From Rachycentron canadum (taxonomy: Eukaryota > Chordata > Actinopteri > Carangiformes > Rachycentridae), in contig CM076671.1 of assembly GCA_038496675.1 (NCBI GenBank), positions 7,657,814 to 7,721,813 on the forward strand: 64,000 nucleotides of DNA. Reading direction: 5' to 3'. The notes beneath the pieces were generated by a model. The model worked only from the letters and a program-made list of their open reading frames with translations. It searched no databases and had not been told where the DNA came from. The translations under genes and the position numbers were made by a program. Positions 49,232-62,219 of the stretch are shown here, in pieces; position 1 is the first letter of the stretch; each line of letters opens with the position of its first letter.

Positions 49232-52200
49232 TAATGATTGTTTTTAGTAGGTTGTTGGTGAGCACTTTGAGATTAATCACACTCGCACTGAGCAAGGCTG
49301 TTTTTTATGTAAAGTAATGCTCTGTCATCTGAGCTCTAGTCCATCCATCATACACATTTAGCACGGCTGCTTTCACATGTAAATAAGTTTCAGGCAGCTG
49401 AATTTACGGTAATGACGAATGACACTGTTTGTTTTAATGGGATGTTTGCCGGACATTTCTCCTCTTTTGTTCTTAGCGGGATTTACTCTGCAGAGAAAAA
49501 GCTTTATCAGTAATTTGTGTGTTTGTGTGGTCATTACTGAGAGGTAACCAAAACTGTCTTGTTGTTGCACTGCATGAAGTTCTCAAGGAAAATAAGATGA
49601 TAACTATTTGTTCAGGTTTCATAGCAGAGCTAGAAACATTGTATTTGTATTTGAATTACTTTCCTATTGATATTGAATCTGTACTATAGAAGTTTTTGAA
49701 AAGAGCTTAAAGATGTACTAGTGGAGGAATGAAAAAGTGGTAGATATAGTTTTATATACAATATAGAGATTTATTGTTTCCTTTTTATTATGATTTGTTC
49801 AGATAGAATAAATGTTATCCCAATGGACCCAGGATTTCTGTTCACATTAAGTATAGTGGTCCCTCAGCACCACTAAACTTCAAAGTGTTTCATTGTCAAA
49901 AGCTCCGGAGTCTGTCCAGTGAGATACCGCACATCTGTGCCGTCTGTGACAGGCGACTTTGAAATGTTAGCGAGGCAGCTCCCTGTTTCTGTTTAGAAAC
50001 ACAAAGGGTCTCTTTCTTTCAGGTGTGCAGGAATGCCACAGACCTCTCAAAACAGGAGCGCAATATCCAAACCCCCCCCCCCCTTCCTCCAGCCACAGCA
50101 CAGGGAAAGCAGGCATCAAAGCGTTTCTCACCATCCTGCCACTTAGTAATGTCAAGGTCAGTGAGGTGACAGTGGGCATGCTGGGAAGTTCGTCTGAAAC
50201 TTTAACCACACTGGCTACAAAAACAGAACCGCTGATATCATTGGTTCAATTTTACATTGTTTGCTTCAGCGGTTTATTTGGCACGTTTTCCTGCGTGCGG
50301 CATCAGAATAATTTCAACTCCATCTGTTGGCTTGCCTGATGATATTTTCTCATTTCAGGTTTAATTTTAAAACTCCCACCTTATACATATTTATCCCTCG
50401 TCTACCTCATTTTACTTCCCAAGCTGACTTTTAGTCGACCAAACAGGAGAGCAATTTGTGATTTTTCTACAAAAGTTTAGTTATCCCACATATCGTCTAC
50501 TATTTTCCACATAAAAGTGCATTCATTGTTCTTGTGTTGAGCAAGGAGATGGCGTTATTTCAGTTACCATCTGTTTTGGATCAAGAAATAGATTCACAAC
50601 TTAAGACATAGCTTTAAAATCTTTATTATTGTGCAGTGGACAGAATATTTTTTGATCCAGATTTGCAGGAGAGTGTCTGAGGATTGTGGAAATCCCTTTA
50701 AAATCCTTATGTATATTCCAGTCTATGTGACTTCAATGTCCTGATGATACACAAAATGCACAAACTGTGGCTATAACTGTAGGTGGTCACCTGCCCAAAT
50801 CCCCTACGTCTAAGAAATGCCTCCAGTTGCCATGCTGATCATGTCTGTGAGCTAGTCCTTGACCCGGTGTCAGTGTCTCCGGACTCCAAAGCTGTCTATA
50901 GGATGTGCTGATTAAGGCCAGCATTTAAAGCAGGAACTGGAGCAATCTGCCACCAGCCCTGCCCGCCTGCCCGCCTGCAGGCCTCCAGGCCCCTCTGACT
51001 GTTCATTCAGCAGCTAGCGGCCTGATTACAGACGGCTTTATGGCTCAGCCGGGACAGATGGCGTGGCTAGCACCGTCCTTCCTGCCTGTGCTCGTACCAT
51101 AGCCAGTCACTGCAGAACTACCAGGAAATGGTGACATAACAAAACATGTATAAGACATATGCATACCAGTTTGCTATGAATATGTAGCTCAACAGTTGTC
51201 TAATATACTTAAATACAGGGGAGTTCATGACTGAGAGGTGCTAGTAGGCGGATTCATTTTCCTTTGCACAGAGGCCAGGCTACCTGCTTGTAAATGTGTA
51301 AAGGAATTGCAGATTTGGTTAAACTAAATTTTTACATGATTCAAAAATCTTTTGCTGTCACACTGACAACACGCAACAGACTTTAATCCCAAAGTTTTCT
51401 TTTTTTTTACATTATTTTTTGGCCATTTTATTTCACTAGGACAGTGTAGAGAGTGAGGAAATGGGAAAGGGAAGGAGTCCGGCCGGCTCAGAGCATTTGA
51501 CCAAAACCGCTGAATGAACATTTTCAACCATGCTTGTCTGCTTCAGTTTTGCCATGTGACTCCTGTGTTTGTTTACCTTTGCAGTGAATGGAAACAGTAA
51601 GAGAAGAAGAGTGTGTCATGCAATTCGATGTCAAAGCCTTTCTTTTGTCGTTTTTTTGAATAACAATAGCTGGCTGTCACTCCCTGTCCACTGCTGCTCC
51701 TGAATGTCAGTTTTATCTCAGCATTTCCATTTACATGATCCCAGCTGCCTCCGAGATCATCTCACATGGCTTATCTAGTGCTGTTTGAGTCTATTTTATT
51801 TTCCTTTTTTACACAATCCGAAAGCGAATCCATGTAGGGTCGAAGTTCGCCCTGTAGCTGGAGGGATAAAGATGGCATGTGGGTCTCATTCAGATGGAAA
51901 TATGCAGAGACATTTTCACATGCACTCTTTAGCACCTGTTTTGCATGCAGCTTGCAGTGTAAGCAGGACAAAATAGAAGCGCAGATTGTTCAGAGCAGAC
52001 CAGGTCTTGAAGGTCAAGGTCACTCGCTCTGCATTTGCTGCCGTGATTGCACTTAATTCAGGGCATCAGCAGACGTGCATGCGTCTGTGCATAGACAAAC
52101 GCCTACAAAATCATACACAATAAGTTATTAAGTACTATGTTTGCACATTTTGTACTCAATCTAGTCATTTGGACAGTGTCCCTCACATAGTGAACTGAGC

Positions 52201-52857
52201 AGAAGTTGGGAGTCATTCCAGAAAAATACCACTCATCCATCTTGCGACTCTGGCACCGATTCAGCCCCATTCTCTTTTCATTTTCACTCTGGGCCCATTT
52301 TGCTATGTGTTTTTGTGTGCATGCTTTTGGAAAGTACAAAAAAAATCACAATTGAGGGATGCAATGATCCATTTCAGACAACAAACATCTTAGAAAATAG
52401 CTAAACCGCTTGAAAATAGATCCAATTTTCAGTGTTTACAGTGGTTTGGGTCTATTTCTGTCTTTGCTCCAGCATCACAGTATTTCAGACATTTTAAACC
52501 AGTATAATTCATACAGGATCCTCTAAAGGCAAGATTTCCAAGAGGAATATTTGGATCTTGAGACCATCATTAAAAGAATTTTACAGTGCAATGCAGGCTT
52601 GTGTTGAGTGTTCATGGGTAGAAGGCCACATATTAAAGCAACAGCAAGCAGGAGGAGGAGGAGGATGAAGTTGGCACAGTTCATGGCATGAACATAGATG
52701 GTATAAGTATCATAGCTGGAGAGAAAAGAGCAATGATGCTGCCTGAATTATCCCAAATGCACCAAAATGTCTGCAAAGTATCTATCACATCATGTTCTCC
52801 TTCATCTGAACGTGATATGAAACTTAACACGGCGGGTGATGTGTCTTGTGTGTGCAG

Positions 52858-52948
52858 GATGGAAGAGACGGTGCGGTCGCTGCTGCAGAATCAGGGCGTC
52901 CTGGAGCAGACTGCTGTGGACACAGTGGACATCATGAAGGCCTATAAG
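52858..52948 (+). CDS. nckap5: Nck-associated protein 5, internal coding exon (window exon 4)
   Basis: This 91-nt exon follows a gtgtgtgcag acceptor ending at 52857 and ends at a gtaaac donor (52949). The first G completes Arg; the rest reads MEETVRSLLQNQGVLEQTAV then DTVDIMKAYK, residues 91-121 of the part seen here. It extends the coiled coil after QQFSR and then becomes less regular. The opening MEETVR motif fits NCKAP5. The exon ends in phase 0. Confidence 0.94.
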
Positions 52949-54124
52949 GTAAACCACCATGCCCTGAATCTTTCAGCATCTCCCACACGTCCTGTGGTGA
53001 TTGCAATAAGATTCAAATGACTGAATGAATTATTCTTAGGGAAAGAAAAGGTAATGCTCTTAATTTTTTAAACATTTGCTGGTTCAGGTAACCCTAACCC
53101 TAAATTGCATTTCATGGAAATATGGTTGGAATTTACTGCTAAATACCTGAATGAGATAGAAAATTTGGGACCATCAAATTCAAGCTTTACCAAAAAAATG
53201 CACAAGCTGTTCAGCTGTTTAAAAGGTAATTGAATTATGAAAGTTAGTTATAGTCTGTAATTGTTTACAAGATTTACTAGTAATCATTTTCTTGGAATAG
53301 GTATCCACAGGGTGGGATAAAGGTGGCGTTCATTGCTGGCCTTGTTACATAAGAGAAATAGCTGCTGGGATTGAGCAGAGAGGCAGAAAAAAATAAGAAA
53401 TGCGCTATAACGTGTGAAGCACAGGGTCACCTTCAGGGTCACACTTCACAGTTTGGAGCTCAGCATGTTTACTCTGTGTTGCAGCGCTGAGATGATGTTG
53501 CCTCAGTCTGTCTATCAAGAGCGCCATGTTATTTACGTCCCTGCCTGAGAGCTGAAACCACAGGGGGAAAAAAAGTTCTTTTTGCTTTGAAACCTTGTGC
53601 AATGTATCTATTTGAAAGCCTTTATGAGAATGACTCTCCCAAGTATTTATTCAGCATCAATGTGGGTTTTTGGCTCACATGGAGAATATGAAGCACAGTG
53701 TCCTTAAAGCAGCAACCATATTATTGTCCAGAAACTCGAGAGAGATGCCTCCAGGGAACAGAGGAAAAGGGCACCACTAGTACAGCGAGTATGTAATAAA
53801 GAGTGTCTGTATAAATGACTGCATGTCTTCATCACTGTGATTAAAAGACAGAAATAAAGGGAGGAAAGAGTGATGTTGAGGGGGAACAATATGAAAAGAG
53901 TCATAGAAAATTAAAGTTGAAGTGATGAGTGGAAGGTTAAAGAAAGTGTTTTATTTCCATGGTTGTTTCCTTAACTATTTTCTCAACTACTAAACACTCA
54001 GGTTATTTAGTCGGAACCCATAGATATCCAGTGTCTATTAATTTACCTGAATTGCTGATTATCTCACTGCTTTTATTGATGCTGTATAGAAAATCTGATG
54101 ACATACGTCCAGTTTATGTCACTG

Positions 54125-54238
54125 CTTCGTCTTCATCTTATTCTTAGTATTACTTTTAGTTTTAGTTTTAATTTTAGTCTCAATCTTAATATTAATTCTT
54201 GTTTTAAATTTAATCTTAATCTTAATCTTAGTCTTTGT
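54125..54238. repeat. degenerate hexanucleotide array, unit like CTTAGT/CTTAAT, 19 units
   Basis: Nineteen 6-bp units (from cttcgt, cttcat, cttatt, cttagt to cttaat, cttaat, cttagt, ctttgt) hold exact spacing over 114 bp. The unit is the reverse complement of the one at 41431-41510. No SINE sequence is visible on either side here. Confidence 0.85.
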
Positions 54239-56142
54239 GTCGGTGTTGCTTTTTAGTGAAGGATTTACTTCATGTTTGTTCATACATGTACATGATGAAA
54301 GAAGTGCTCATTTATTTCTGATTAATTGATAGAAATTGTTGTAGATTAATAGATTTGCACAAACTCAAATCAAATTGTTGTTTCTAACTTTGTGTCTTGA
54401 GTGAAAGTTGTTGAAACCCAGGCGTAAACTCCATTGTACTGTTAAATATTGACTCAACCACTTGAAGAAGGTGAAATGATTTCAATCTGTTGCCCCCAAA
54501 GCGGATGTACAGTACACATATACATCGCTCCTATGTACAGCAGTGGACGGACGCTGTTGAAGAGAATAAACTTGGAGGATTATTATTGCATTCCCAGTTG
54601 CTGAACACACAGGTGAACACTATCTGTTCCTACGCAGTGAAGTGCTTTTGCTGTGGCTGTATTCTTTGTATTCAGCAGACAGACTCAATAACTTGAAAGG
54701 GCAGCGTGAGGGACAAGGTTCCCTCCCCTCTCCCACTCCAGACTCTCTGTGGAGATTATTACCGAGCCCTTTAACGCTGTCTGATGAGCACTCTTGCAAA
54801 GCAAACCGCAGCCTCCACAGGCTAGCCTCGGCAAACAAAAGCAAACTTAAAACCGTGACCATAAAATATTGCCTCAAAACAATTGTCTGATGGAATCAAG
54901 CAAGATTGAAAACCTAATATATGTTTAGAGGAGATTGGATCAAGCTGAAAACAAAGCGCTCTGAAGGACATTATTTCCTGTTCCTATTAGGAGAGAGGAG
55001 CAGCTTATTGTCTGCTGCATTTGGATACGTATATAAAAGCCGAGATGCTGCCATCCATCAGTGCTGCTAACCTCAACTTGGTCCTGCACATTAACCATGG
55101 GTATCTGCAGGTTTGACAATTATCTGTCAAAGCTCAGGCAGGAATGAAAGATGCAATCCATGTGCAGAGCGATACATCAGAGTCTAACAGCTAAATACCT
55201 CTGTGTCATTTAAAGAAAAGCAACAGTTGCTTCATTGAAAGTCGACTTAACTCCCTCTCAGTGGAGCAGCTATGAGGTTCAATATTGTTAGAGAGGGATT
55301 GTAAGTGAGATGTGACATGACAGGTTTTAATATTTCTGTAATCGAAATTTAATGGATATTTAAGAGGATGAAAAATTGCTATCATCACGATAAATCTTAT
55401 ATTGCAGTTGTTTTAATTAAAACTTGGAGTTAATGTATTTAGAGCTGCAACTAATGCTCTTTTTCATCATTGAATTATTTTTATGATGAATTGTTAGCTC
55501 TCATTGGCTCCCGACTTGAAGGTGGGAACCCCCCAGAAGAGATCAATAGGCCACGAAATAGGAAATATATTTGTCATTTTATGCTGTTTCCTGTTCATTA
55601 CTGGGATTATTATTATTTCATTTTTTATTATTATTTCAAACAAAGAAAGATGCTGTGTCCAAAGTGGAGCATCAAATGCCACAAAATATCCCAGATAAAT
55701 GGTCCAAAAACCAAATTTAAAAACATATTTAAAATAGTTTTTCTCTTATTTCTCTTGGCCTCAGATTAAATGATTTGATAGGTTTGGTGCAGAAAATCAT
55801 CTAACAAGTGTAGATAAAGAGATACATCTTTATAATAAGGGCTCGTCAGTTGAAAAGGCTGTAGGAAAGGAAAGCCCATTATCCACATCTTTTTCTCTGA
55901 TTTCTATGTAATTTCTCCTTTTTTCTTCTTCTTAAGACCTCTATCAGCTTTTGAAATGAAACAATCTGAGGGTGTTAAGGTGAGCTGTCATAATCTTACA
56001 TATTCAGGCTTCAAGAGGTTATAATACACACATACAAATAATAAAGAGTGCTCATCATGGTCCCCCAAAGGTGATGTCCTGGAATTGCTTGTATTCACCC
56101 AGCAACAGTCCATAATCTAGTGCTATTCAGTTTACTGTGACC

Positions 56143-56332
56143 TTAGACTGTATATAAAAGTGGACGCCATTTAGAGGAAAATGGACCATAAAGGTGAGAG
56201 GACAGAGCAGGTCAGATCCACCCCTCCCTCCTCCTCAGCTCCACCTTCTCCTCAAAATATAAACAAGATGGCTGACGGTCAAATTATGAACTGGAGGCTT
56301 CAAAACAGCTCACAAACCAGTGATGTCACAGA
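56143..56332 (-). repeat. dispersed repeat family, copy 3 (short form)
   Basis: In reverse complement it starts gtgacatcactggtttgtga, passes gggtctga-like and cctgctctgt strings, and ends ccattttcctctaaatggcg then tccacttttatatacagtc. It carries the left module and the extreme right end but lacks the 'gaagaagacttgaaac' block present in the copies at 27000 and 34536. The apparent 66-codon frame from its Met at 56181 is a by-product. Confidence 0.8.
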
Positions 56333-56569
56333 GGGTTGCTGCTTGGTTATTTCATCTCTAACCATTTATTTGTTGAAATAGCTTGAATATGCTGTTACCA
56401 TGACCCTTTATCCTCTGCACATTGGTCAGTTGAATAGATGTTCATTGAATGAGGTTCCTTGCAAAGGGATGAATAATCTTTTGAGTGTGACAGGGAGCTC
56501 ATTTTGATGTGAACTAGAGTAATTAGTAGCTAGTCATTACCAGTGGTTAATTATCGCAGATGCCAGAAA

Positions 56570-56675
56570 GGAAAAAAAGAGGGAGAGAGAGAGAGAGAGA
56601 AAAAAAGCAGAGAAATAGATAACTGGCAAAGAGACAGAGAGAGATTGTCAAAGGTGGAGAGAGACAGAAACACAG
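56570..56675. repeat. (GA)n-rich purine tract
   Basis: A (GA)n run of about 20 bp at 56583-56600 is embedded in A/G-rich sequence that continues to about 56675. Confidence 0.85.
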
Positions 56676-56839
56676 TGAGGGCAGAGAATGAGACAGTAGG
56701 ATCCCCATAATACAGACAAGATGAGAGCCCCCAAGGTCACTGCCACTCTTTGGAAAACAAGTGAAACATGATTAGGGATTAGGGGATGTTTTGGAGCTCT
56801 GTTGTTGAAGCCGCCTCCCTGTTGTCCCATCTGCCGATC

Positions 56840-57080
56840 TGATCCTCTCCCCTTCTCTCTCTTCACGTCTTTCGCTTTCTCCTTCCCTCTGATTTCTGCC
56901 TTTCACGGCTCCTTACCCATTTTTCATTTTGCCTGGAAACATTTGTCATACCTCTTCTTTTGAAGGCTTTCTTCCCATCTGCTCAGGTTTTTACTTGCCA
57001 AATTCCCCCCTTCCTTTTCTTCTTCTTGCTTTTTTTCTTCCCCTCCTTTCCCTCTAACCTCGTCTCATTGTGTGTGTCAG
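56840..57080 (+). other. extended polypyrimidine region before a splice acceptor
   Basis: C and T dominate much of the 240 bp upstream of the acceptor at 57079-57080 (for example ttcttcttgctttttttc at 57018-57037). It is far longer than a standard tract and ends tgtgtgtcag. Confidence 0.6.
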
Positions 57081-57263
57081 GATAAACTCTCTGAGGATGT
57101 GCAGAAGCAGCACGATGGCCCCGAAGAGAACGGCTCCCTGCTGGCGACTCAAGTGGAGCTGGACCCCGGGCTCCTGCTGAACGCCGATCCTGATGCCAGC
57201 CAAGCAGAAGAAGAAGACAAAGACAAAACCAAGCTCCTACTGGAGCGCCTCAAGGCCCTGGAG
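57081..57263 (+). CDS. nckap5: Nck-associated protein 5, internal coding exon (window exon 5)
   Basis: This 183-nt exon (61 codons, phase 0 at both ends) starts after tgtgtgtcag and ends at gtaact. It begins DKLSEDVQKQHDGPEENGSL, passes a low-conservation linker with VELDPGLLLNADPDASQ and an acidic EEEDKDK run, and ends TKLLLERLKALE. It covers residues 122-182 of the part seen here. The start and the end match NCKAP5, while the middle is the part that usually differs between species. The Leu-rich end starts the second coiled coil. Being symmetric, the exon can be skipped without a frameshift. Confidence 0.94.
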
Positions 57264-60200
57264 GTAACTCCTTCACCACCACGCTTTTCTTTTTTCTTCC
57301 TATCTGTACAGCTTTGACTTTGCCTTTCTCTCCTCTATCGCTACCTGCCTTCCTCCTGCTTGCTTCCTCTTTATTCCTTCACTCTTCTTTGCATCCAACC
57401 TTTCCAGCCACCCCTGGCTATCCTTTGTGGCCAGCCCGTCTGCCAGTTGTCAGAGTCCTTGCTCAGTTGCGTCTGAAAGCATGACAGCTCATCAAATTCT
57501 CCAGTCTTCTTCATTTGGAGAGCAGAGTCATCCTATGAGAGTCACCACAGGGGCCTCAGGCTGCATTCCAGCTTTGGTTTGTTTTCCTCTGCGCTCAGGG
57601 ATTTAAGCTGCACTTCGCCACGAGCCTCAAGCAGCAGCCGAGGTGGGAGCGCAGCCACAGCCATCCCTGCTGTTTTGTTTTTGTTTTTTTTTTGTTTTTT
57701 TTTTAAGCTACTGGACACACATCCTCTCAGATTTCTTCAGCAATTAAAAGACCAGTCTTAATTAAATTAGGCCTCCGGTCTTACTTACTCATTCTCCACA
57801 TGGGTGCTTCATGGCATTTAACATACAGATCTTTCCTGCTGACTGACATCCTCATCTCACGAGAAACTAAACCACAAACAACAAACAATAAAGCTGTATA
57901 AATTCATATTGATTCGAGGCACCAATGTAAAGGAAGAAACAAGTGGAAAGAACAAGAGAAAATACACCAGAATTACAGTAACTGTTGCTCCTCAGCTGTA
58001 AGTTATCTTTAGAGCCTGGCAGGAAGTATGGTTAACCTGTCCTGGTAATCCCTCTGATGAAGCACATTACCTAAACATTACATTTTAAATGGCTTTATCA
58101 AAAGTTATCTGCCATTTTATTCCATTTCGCTGCCAAGGTGATGGATGCACCACTGGCTGAAGCGGCAAAAACAAGGCAGGGGCAATTCATCACTGCCTCA
58201 CATTGTGCATAAATTCTACTGACACTAAGTAAGCACTGCCCAGGTCCTATTTCTCCAGCTCAACTGATACTGTTCATTAAGTTGGACGGCACGCGCTGCA
58301 GTCTGTAACTGGGGCTCAAATGAATACACCATAATGGTGTGAGAAATTCCTGCTGGTCATCTCATTTGTTAAATGATGACAAAATCCCGCATGAGTCCAG
58401 CGTGGATCATTTACACCCATGGTCCATGATAATTCTTTGCCACATTCTGCATACAGGAAGTAGTGACGGGTTTTATCCAATAAAAGTGTAGGAGGAAGGA
58501 AGTGAAATCAAACAGTAAATGCTGCAATGAATTGGAATCATTTTATGTACACCGTGTAGAATATTCTTATATCAAAAATAAGATGTTTTAAAACTGCACC
58601 ATTCAATATTCACAATGGATTAAATTTTCTGTGTTCAGTGTAAAAGGTGTCCCTGACATCACTTAGCTCTACAGAGCGTTTTTAGCCACCTTACATCATT
58701 ATTTAAGATTTCTCGCCTCCAAACTCCACTCGCATCGACCTAGTTTTTTACAAAAAGCTCCGATAAAGCAGCTTCACACTATTAGTCCAACACCAAGCTT
58801 ATTAAATTGCTGGCAAAAAAGCATTTAGTGCCTTAAAAGCCTGATATTTTCTTTAGGAGTTGACTAAAGCTAAAAGCTGTTGTTGTGCTGTTGTCATTTT
58901 TTTATTCAATATTGATTTTATAACATGAAAAGTTAAATATTGTATGATGTTGTAATAGAGGGGGCAGCAACAACAAAATAATAATAATAAAAGCTTCCAT
59001 TTATTAGTGTGTGGTGTTAATTGTTATTTTATAAAGTTAAAACAGGATTTCCCTGAACGCCTATAAAGGAAGGAAAATCTAGGTACTTCCCCTTTAAGAA
59101 AAAGCGCTGTCCCAAATACCTTTGTGTGTCGGCTATAATATATATCCTTGTGTTATTAAAGAGTTGCAAAAATGCATTGCATCGTGGGGGGTTTAACAGT
59201 TTCCCCCAGTGTTAGAAACATCACTCATTTGTCCTCCCTTTTAATTCTGCCCGCAGTTTTAGAGTGTCACCTTTATCATTCCTTTGAAATTGAACAGCAT
59301 TTTCATGTTTACATATCCCTCACATATCAGTGTGCGCATTACATTTCCCCATCCTTTAAAGCAGTCGGAAATAATCCCCCCTCCCAATGCCACTTCACAG
59401 ACCTAAATGCCACGTGCAAAAAGTCCCGTTTTCTGTATCAAAAAGATGAAGGATCGAAGGAAATGTTTTTACTGCAGTGCATGCCTTTGTGTCCAAATGA
59501 CATTGGGATTCTTGTATCAGCATTTAAAGGCATGGGTGTCACTTGATATTAAAACTGTAATAAAATTTATGACAGCGCTGACTTAACAAAACGCCACTTT
59601 AGTTGCATCTTGTAACTATCGGCTGGAGATTTAGTCAACACTTGATCTTATCCTTGAGTTAGAATTAAGGGCTCCTGTATAGATGTACTGCTGACTGAAT
59701 CCCCGACTTGCTGAGATTTCAGGGTTTTGTTTTCCATAATTCATGACATGAATTAATCGGCTTAACTTTGAAAGGAAACCAGACCTTAGCTATTCTCTTA
59801 AAAATAGAAATTTTACCTACGAACCAACACATTAGAAACACAAGCTTTCTTTAATTAAATTACATTTGCACCCATGACAATGTTTTCTTCTACGAGGCTT
59901 TAATTAGTCACGGTTTCTTCCTGGATGGTATAATTGCAATGTTTTGGTTTGTAATTATGTTTCCCATGGCTCCATCGAAGGAAGGGTTTCTATTAAAGGG
60001 CAGAGGGCGAGAGAAGCAAGGCCGCTTGACAGCTCCTAATACGGAGCCTACTCCTGACAAATTGGAAACTCCCAGAGATCAATAGGGCGCCGCCTCACTG
60101 CTTGGCAAGTGGAGGAGATATTCTTATTAGGACCAAACTCCGAATGGCTCGCTGCCGCCCCAAAGTTCAGCATCCATCCAAGCTTCCATCCCCTTGACCT

Positions 60201-60412
60201 TTTTCTCTGCAGTTCTTTGTAAATTTTTTATTGGCGATCCAGGCTCAGCGTTGACATATGACCTTTTTGAAGCAAGTCTCCACTTAGCTGCAGCTCTGCT
60301 TGATTGCTGCTTCTGTCTCCATCGCTGTTGGTGTGTTGTATCAAATGTAACCAAAGTCCCACTGAGGATTGCGCCTGTATTGACGCCGACTGTGTCCGTG
60401 TGTTGTTTGCAG
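57264..60412 (+). other. nckap5 intron, 3.1 kb, phase 0
   Basis: No gene or mobile element is recognised. It holds T-runs near 57676-57705, an (ATA)n patch near 58977-58990, and otherwise unique AT-rich sequence. Confidence 0.8.
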
Positions 60413-60481
60413 GAGGAGAATTCAGCCTTGGCCTTGGAGAACGAGAGCCAGAGGGAACAGTATGAACGCTGTCTGGATGAG
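60413..60481 (+). CDS. nckap5: Nck-associated protein 5, internal coding exon (window exon 6)
   Basis: This 69-nt exon (23 codons, phase 0 at both ends) follows ttgtttgcag and ends at gtgagt. It reads EENSALALENESQREQYERC then LDE, residues 183-205 of the part seen here. With the next two exons it forms the block shared by NCKAP5 and NCKAP5L. The ALALENE...REQYERC form is closer to NCKAP5 than to the paralogue as I remember it. Confidence 0.96.
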
Positions 60482-62180
60482 GTGAGTGCGTCCTGTCTCG
60501 CTCCACGGATATTTTTCTGACCTTGAAATCAACAAGTGTTCGACAAATTTCTTTTGACTTTGAACAGAATGAGCAGCATCATGAGCAGTTTAAGATTAAA
60601 GTTTTGATGAGGTCACGTCCTTTTTACTTGAACCATGGCTTGAGGGAGGCGGGCATGAATTGTTGATATTAACTATTAATTTGAAAAACAGCGTCTCATA
60701 ATTTCCAATTTCCAAGCACTAAAATCTCTTATCTCTCACTTTAATAAAGAGACAAGAATGTTTCAATTGCCCTAAGCTAAGCTAAGATCTAAGTCTTACA
60801 TAGAGTTGAGGAATCTTTAATGTCAAAAGGCCTTTTCTTGATGCTCATATAATAGCAGGATATATTTTGCACAGCCATTATACCTATTATTTGTGTTCAG
60901 TATTAATTTAATGCCAGCCGGCAAATATCCTTCACCTGATGTGAACTGGTGTTGCTGAAGCTGGTGTTTACGTAACAATGGCACTTCTGTGCCCTCTGGT
61001 TATTTATGAGAGCGTAATAAGTGCTGTTTAGGGGCAGCCACATGAGGAGACTAAACCAGCGCCACTCTCGGCTGTATCACAGCGGGGAGAACGGGGGAGG
61101 GAGGCAAGGAGTTAGGTATGTCCAGCGGGGACAAGTTGCTGAATTTGTCCCGGAACCAACAGGCTCCAGCAGACTGAGCAGACCCGCCGGAGGGGGGGCG
61201 AGACAGGTGAGGGAAGAGCAGGGGGATGAAAGAGGAAAGGGTGGAAAGAGGGTGAGGAAGAAGATTGGAAATTACTAATAAAGGTCTATAAATCTGTTAG
61301 AACTGCCAACCCCCATGGAATGTATTGGGGGTAAATTCAGCCCTCGTCTCCTTTATGCTTCTCTGCCCTCACTAAGATGGCTCAGCTTTGATGTGTTTAC
61401 TTGTCAACTATTTTCCTGTGTGGTTGACTTTTGTGGCGGGAAGGCTTGGTAATGATGCTGTTTTAACAATGGCAGCAGTGTATGTCCCTCTAATGACTGC
61501 ACAGAACAGCAGTAGAAAACCTAGTTTGCTTTGTAACAGAAGGGATGTTTATTTTTTTATGTTAGACCAGCTGTCTGTCTAAATGTTCGTGTGTGGGCAA
61601 GCTCCTGTTTAGTCTAATTACTTGTATGAAAGTCATACAGTCTGTGAGAGTTCAAACTCTATGTCACAGCCCATTAGAGCCAGGTTTTGTTTGATCACTC
61701 TGCTATTTTGCAGGAGACAGATCTGTAACTCGCAGCTCCGGGAGCAGGGCTCATTTCACCACATTTACTCCCATCTCTCCTCATTCAATAAACGAGAGCG
61801 AGTGCACTCAAAAGAGCCGATGTGGCTTCACACGGTATTAATGAGCAATCAATGAGAAGTAATCTGAGCTGCTTCTCCAGCGGCGTTGCGGTCTGAGACC
61901 AAGGCCCAGGCACAACAGCACTTAAACCGTGCACACCTCTGCTCCTGCATCAACCTGATGCTGTCAATACCACCATTAGGAAGTGAGAGTTAAACACTGA
62001 GAAAGACATGGATTGTGTGTATTGAATATATTGCACTATTGTGTTAAGCTTGTCCTTTGTATAAACTTGACTTGCAAAGTGCACTTTTGGCATTGCAAGG
62101 ACAATCTACAGAGCCCTGGAAGGGTCATTATGGCTGCTGTATTACATTTCTTTCTTTCTTTCTTTGTCTGTCTGTTTCAG
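60482..62180 (+). other. nckap5 intron, 1.7 kb, phase 0
   Basis: A G-rich stretch at about 61080-61260 (gggggagggagg, ggagggggggcgag) is the main compositional feature. The last 34 bases before the acceptor are a microsatellite-like pyrimidine run. No gene is seen. Confidence 0.8.
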
Positions 62181-62219
62181 GTTGCCAATCAAGTTGTGCA
62201 GGCTCTTCTCACCCAGAAG
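62181..62219 (+). CDS. nckap5: Nck-associated protein 5, 39-nt microexon (window exon 7)
   Basis: Thirteen codons, VANQVVQALLTQK, lie between the acceptor gtctgtttcag and the donor gtttgt, phase 0 at both ends. They are residues 206-218 of the part seen here. The stretch links the two helices of the block conserved between NCKAP5 and NCKAP5L (LDE-VANQVVQALLTQK-DLREEC). The donor (aag|gtttgt) is weaker than the others in the gene, and the following intron is only 123 bp, so recognition across the short intron is likely. Confidence 0.95.

Larger units (their letters stand above)
40394..52857 (+). other. nckap5 intron, 12.5 kb, phase 2
   Basis: This intron splits an Arg codon. It holds a SINE with an internal hexamer array, CA and TG microsatellites, a short CTTCCC-type repeat and a possible decayed coding fragment on the minus strand. 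Elsewhere (41600-43600, 44940-46440, 46700-49190, 49240-52850) I see only unique-looking intronic sequence, including C-runs near 50071-50082. Confidence 0.8.
52949..57080 (+). other. nckap5 intron, 4.1 kb, phase 0
   Basis: It contains the second hexamer array (54125-54238), the third dispersed-repeat copy (56143-56332), a GA-rich patch and a long pyrimidine tract before the acceptor. A two-and-a-half-unit ccctaa string at 53088-53104 looks like vertebrate telomere repeat but is too short to mean much. No other gene is seen. Confidence 0.8.

Noticed and set aside
53088..53104. Telomere-like taaccctaaccctaa
   Set aside because: Only about two and a half units; expected by chance in a window of this size or from a tiny repair insert.
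59172..59546. A 124-codon plus-strand open frame
   Set aside because: Mixed composition with no recognisable motif, inside a phase-0 intron whose flanking exons join directly in the known protein.
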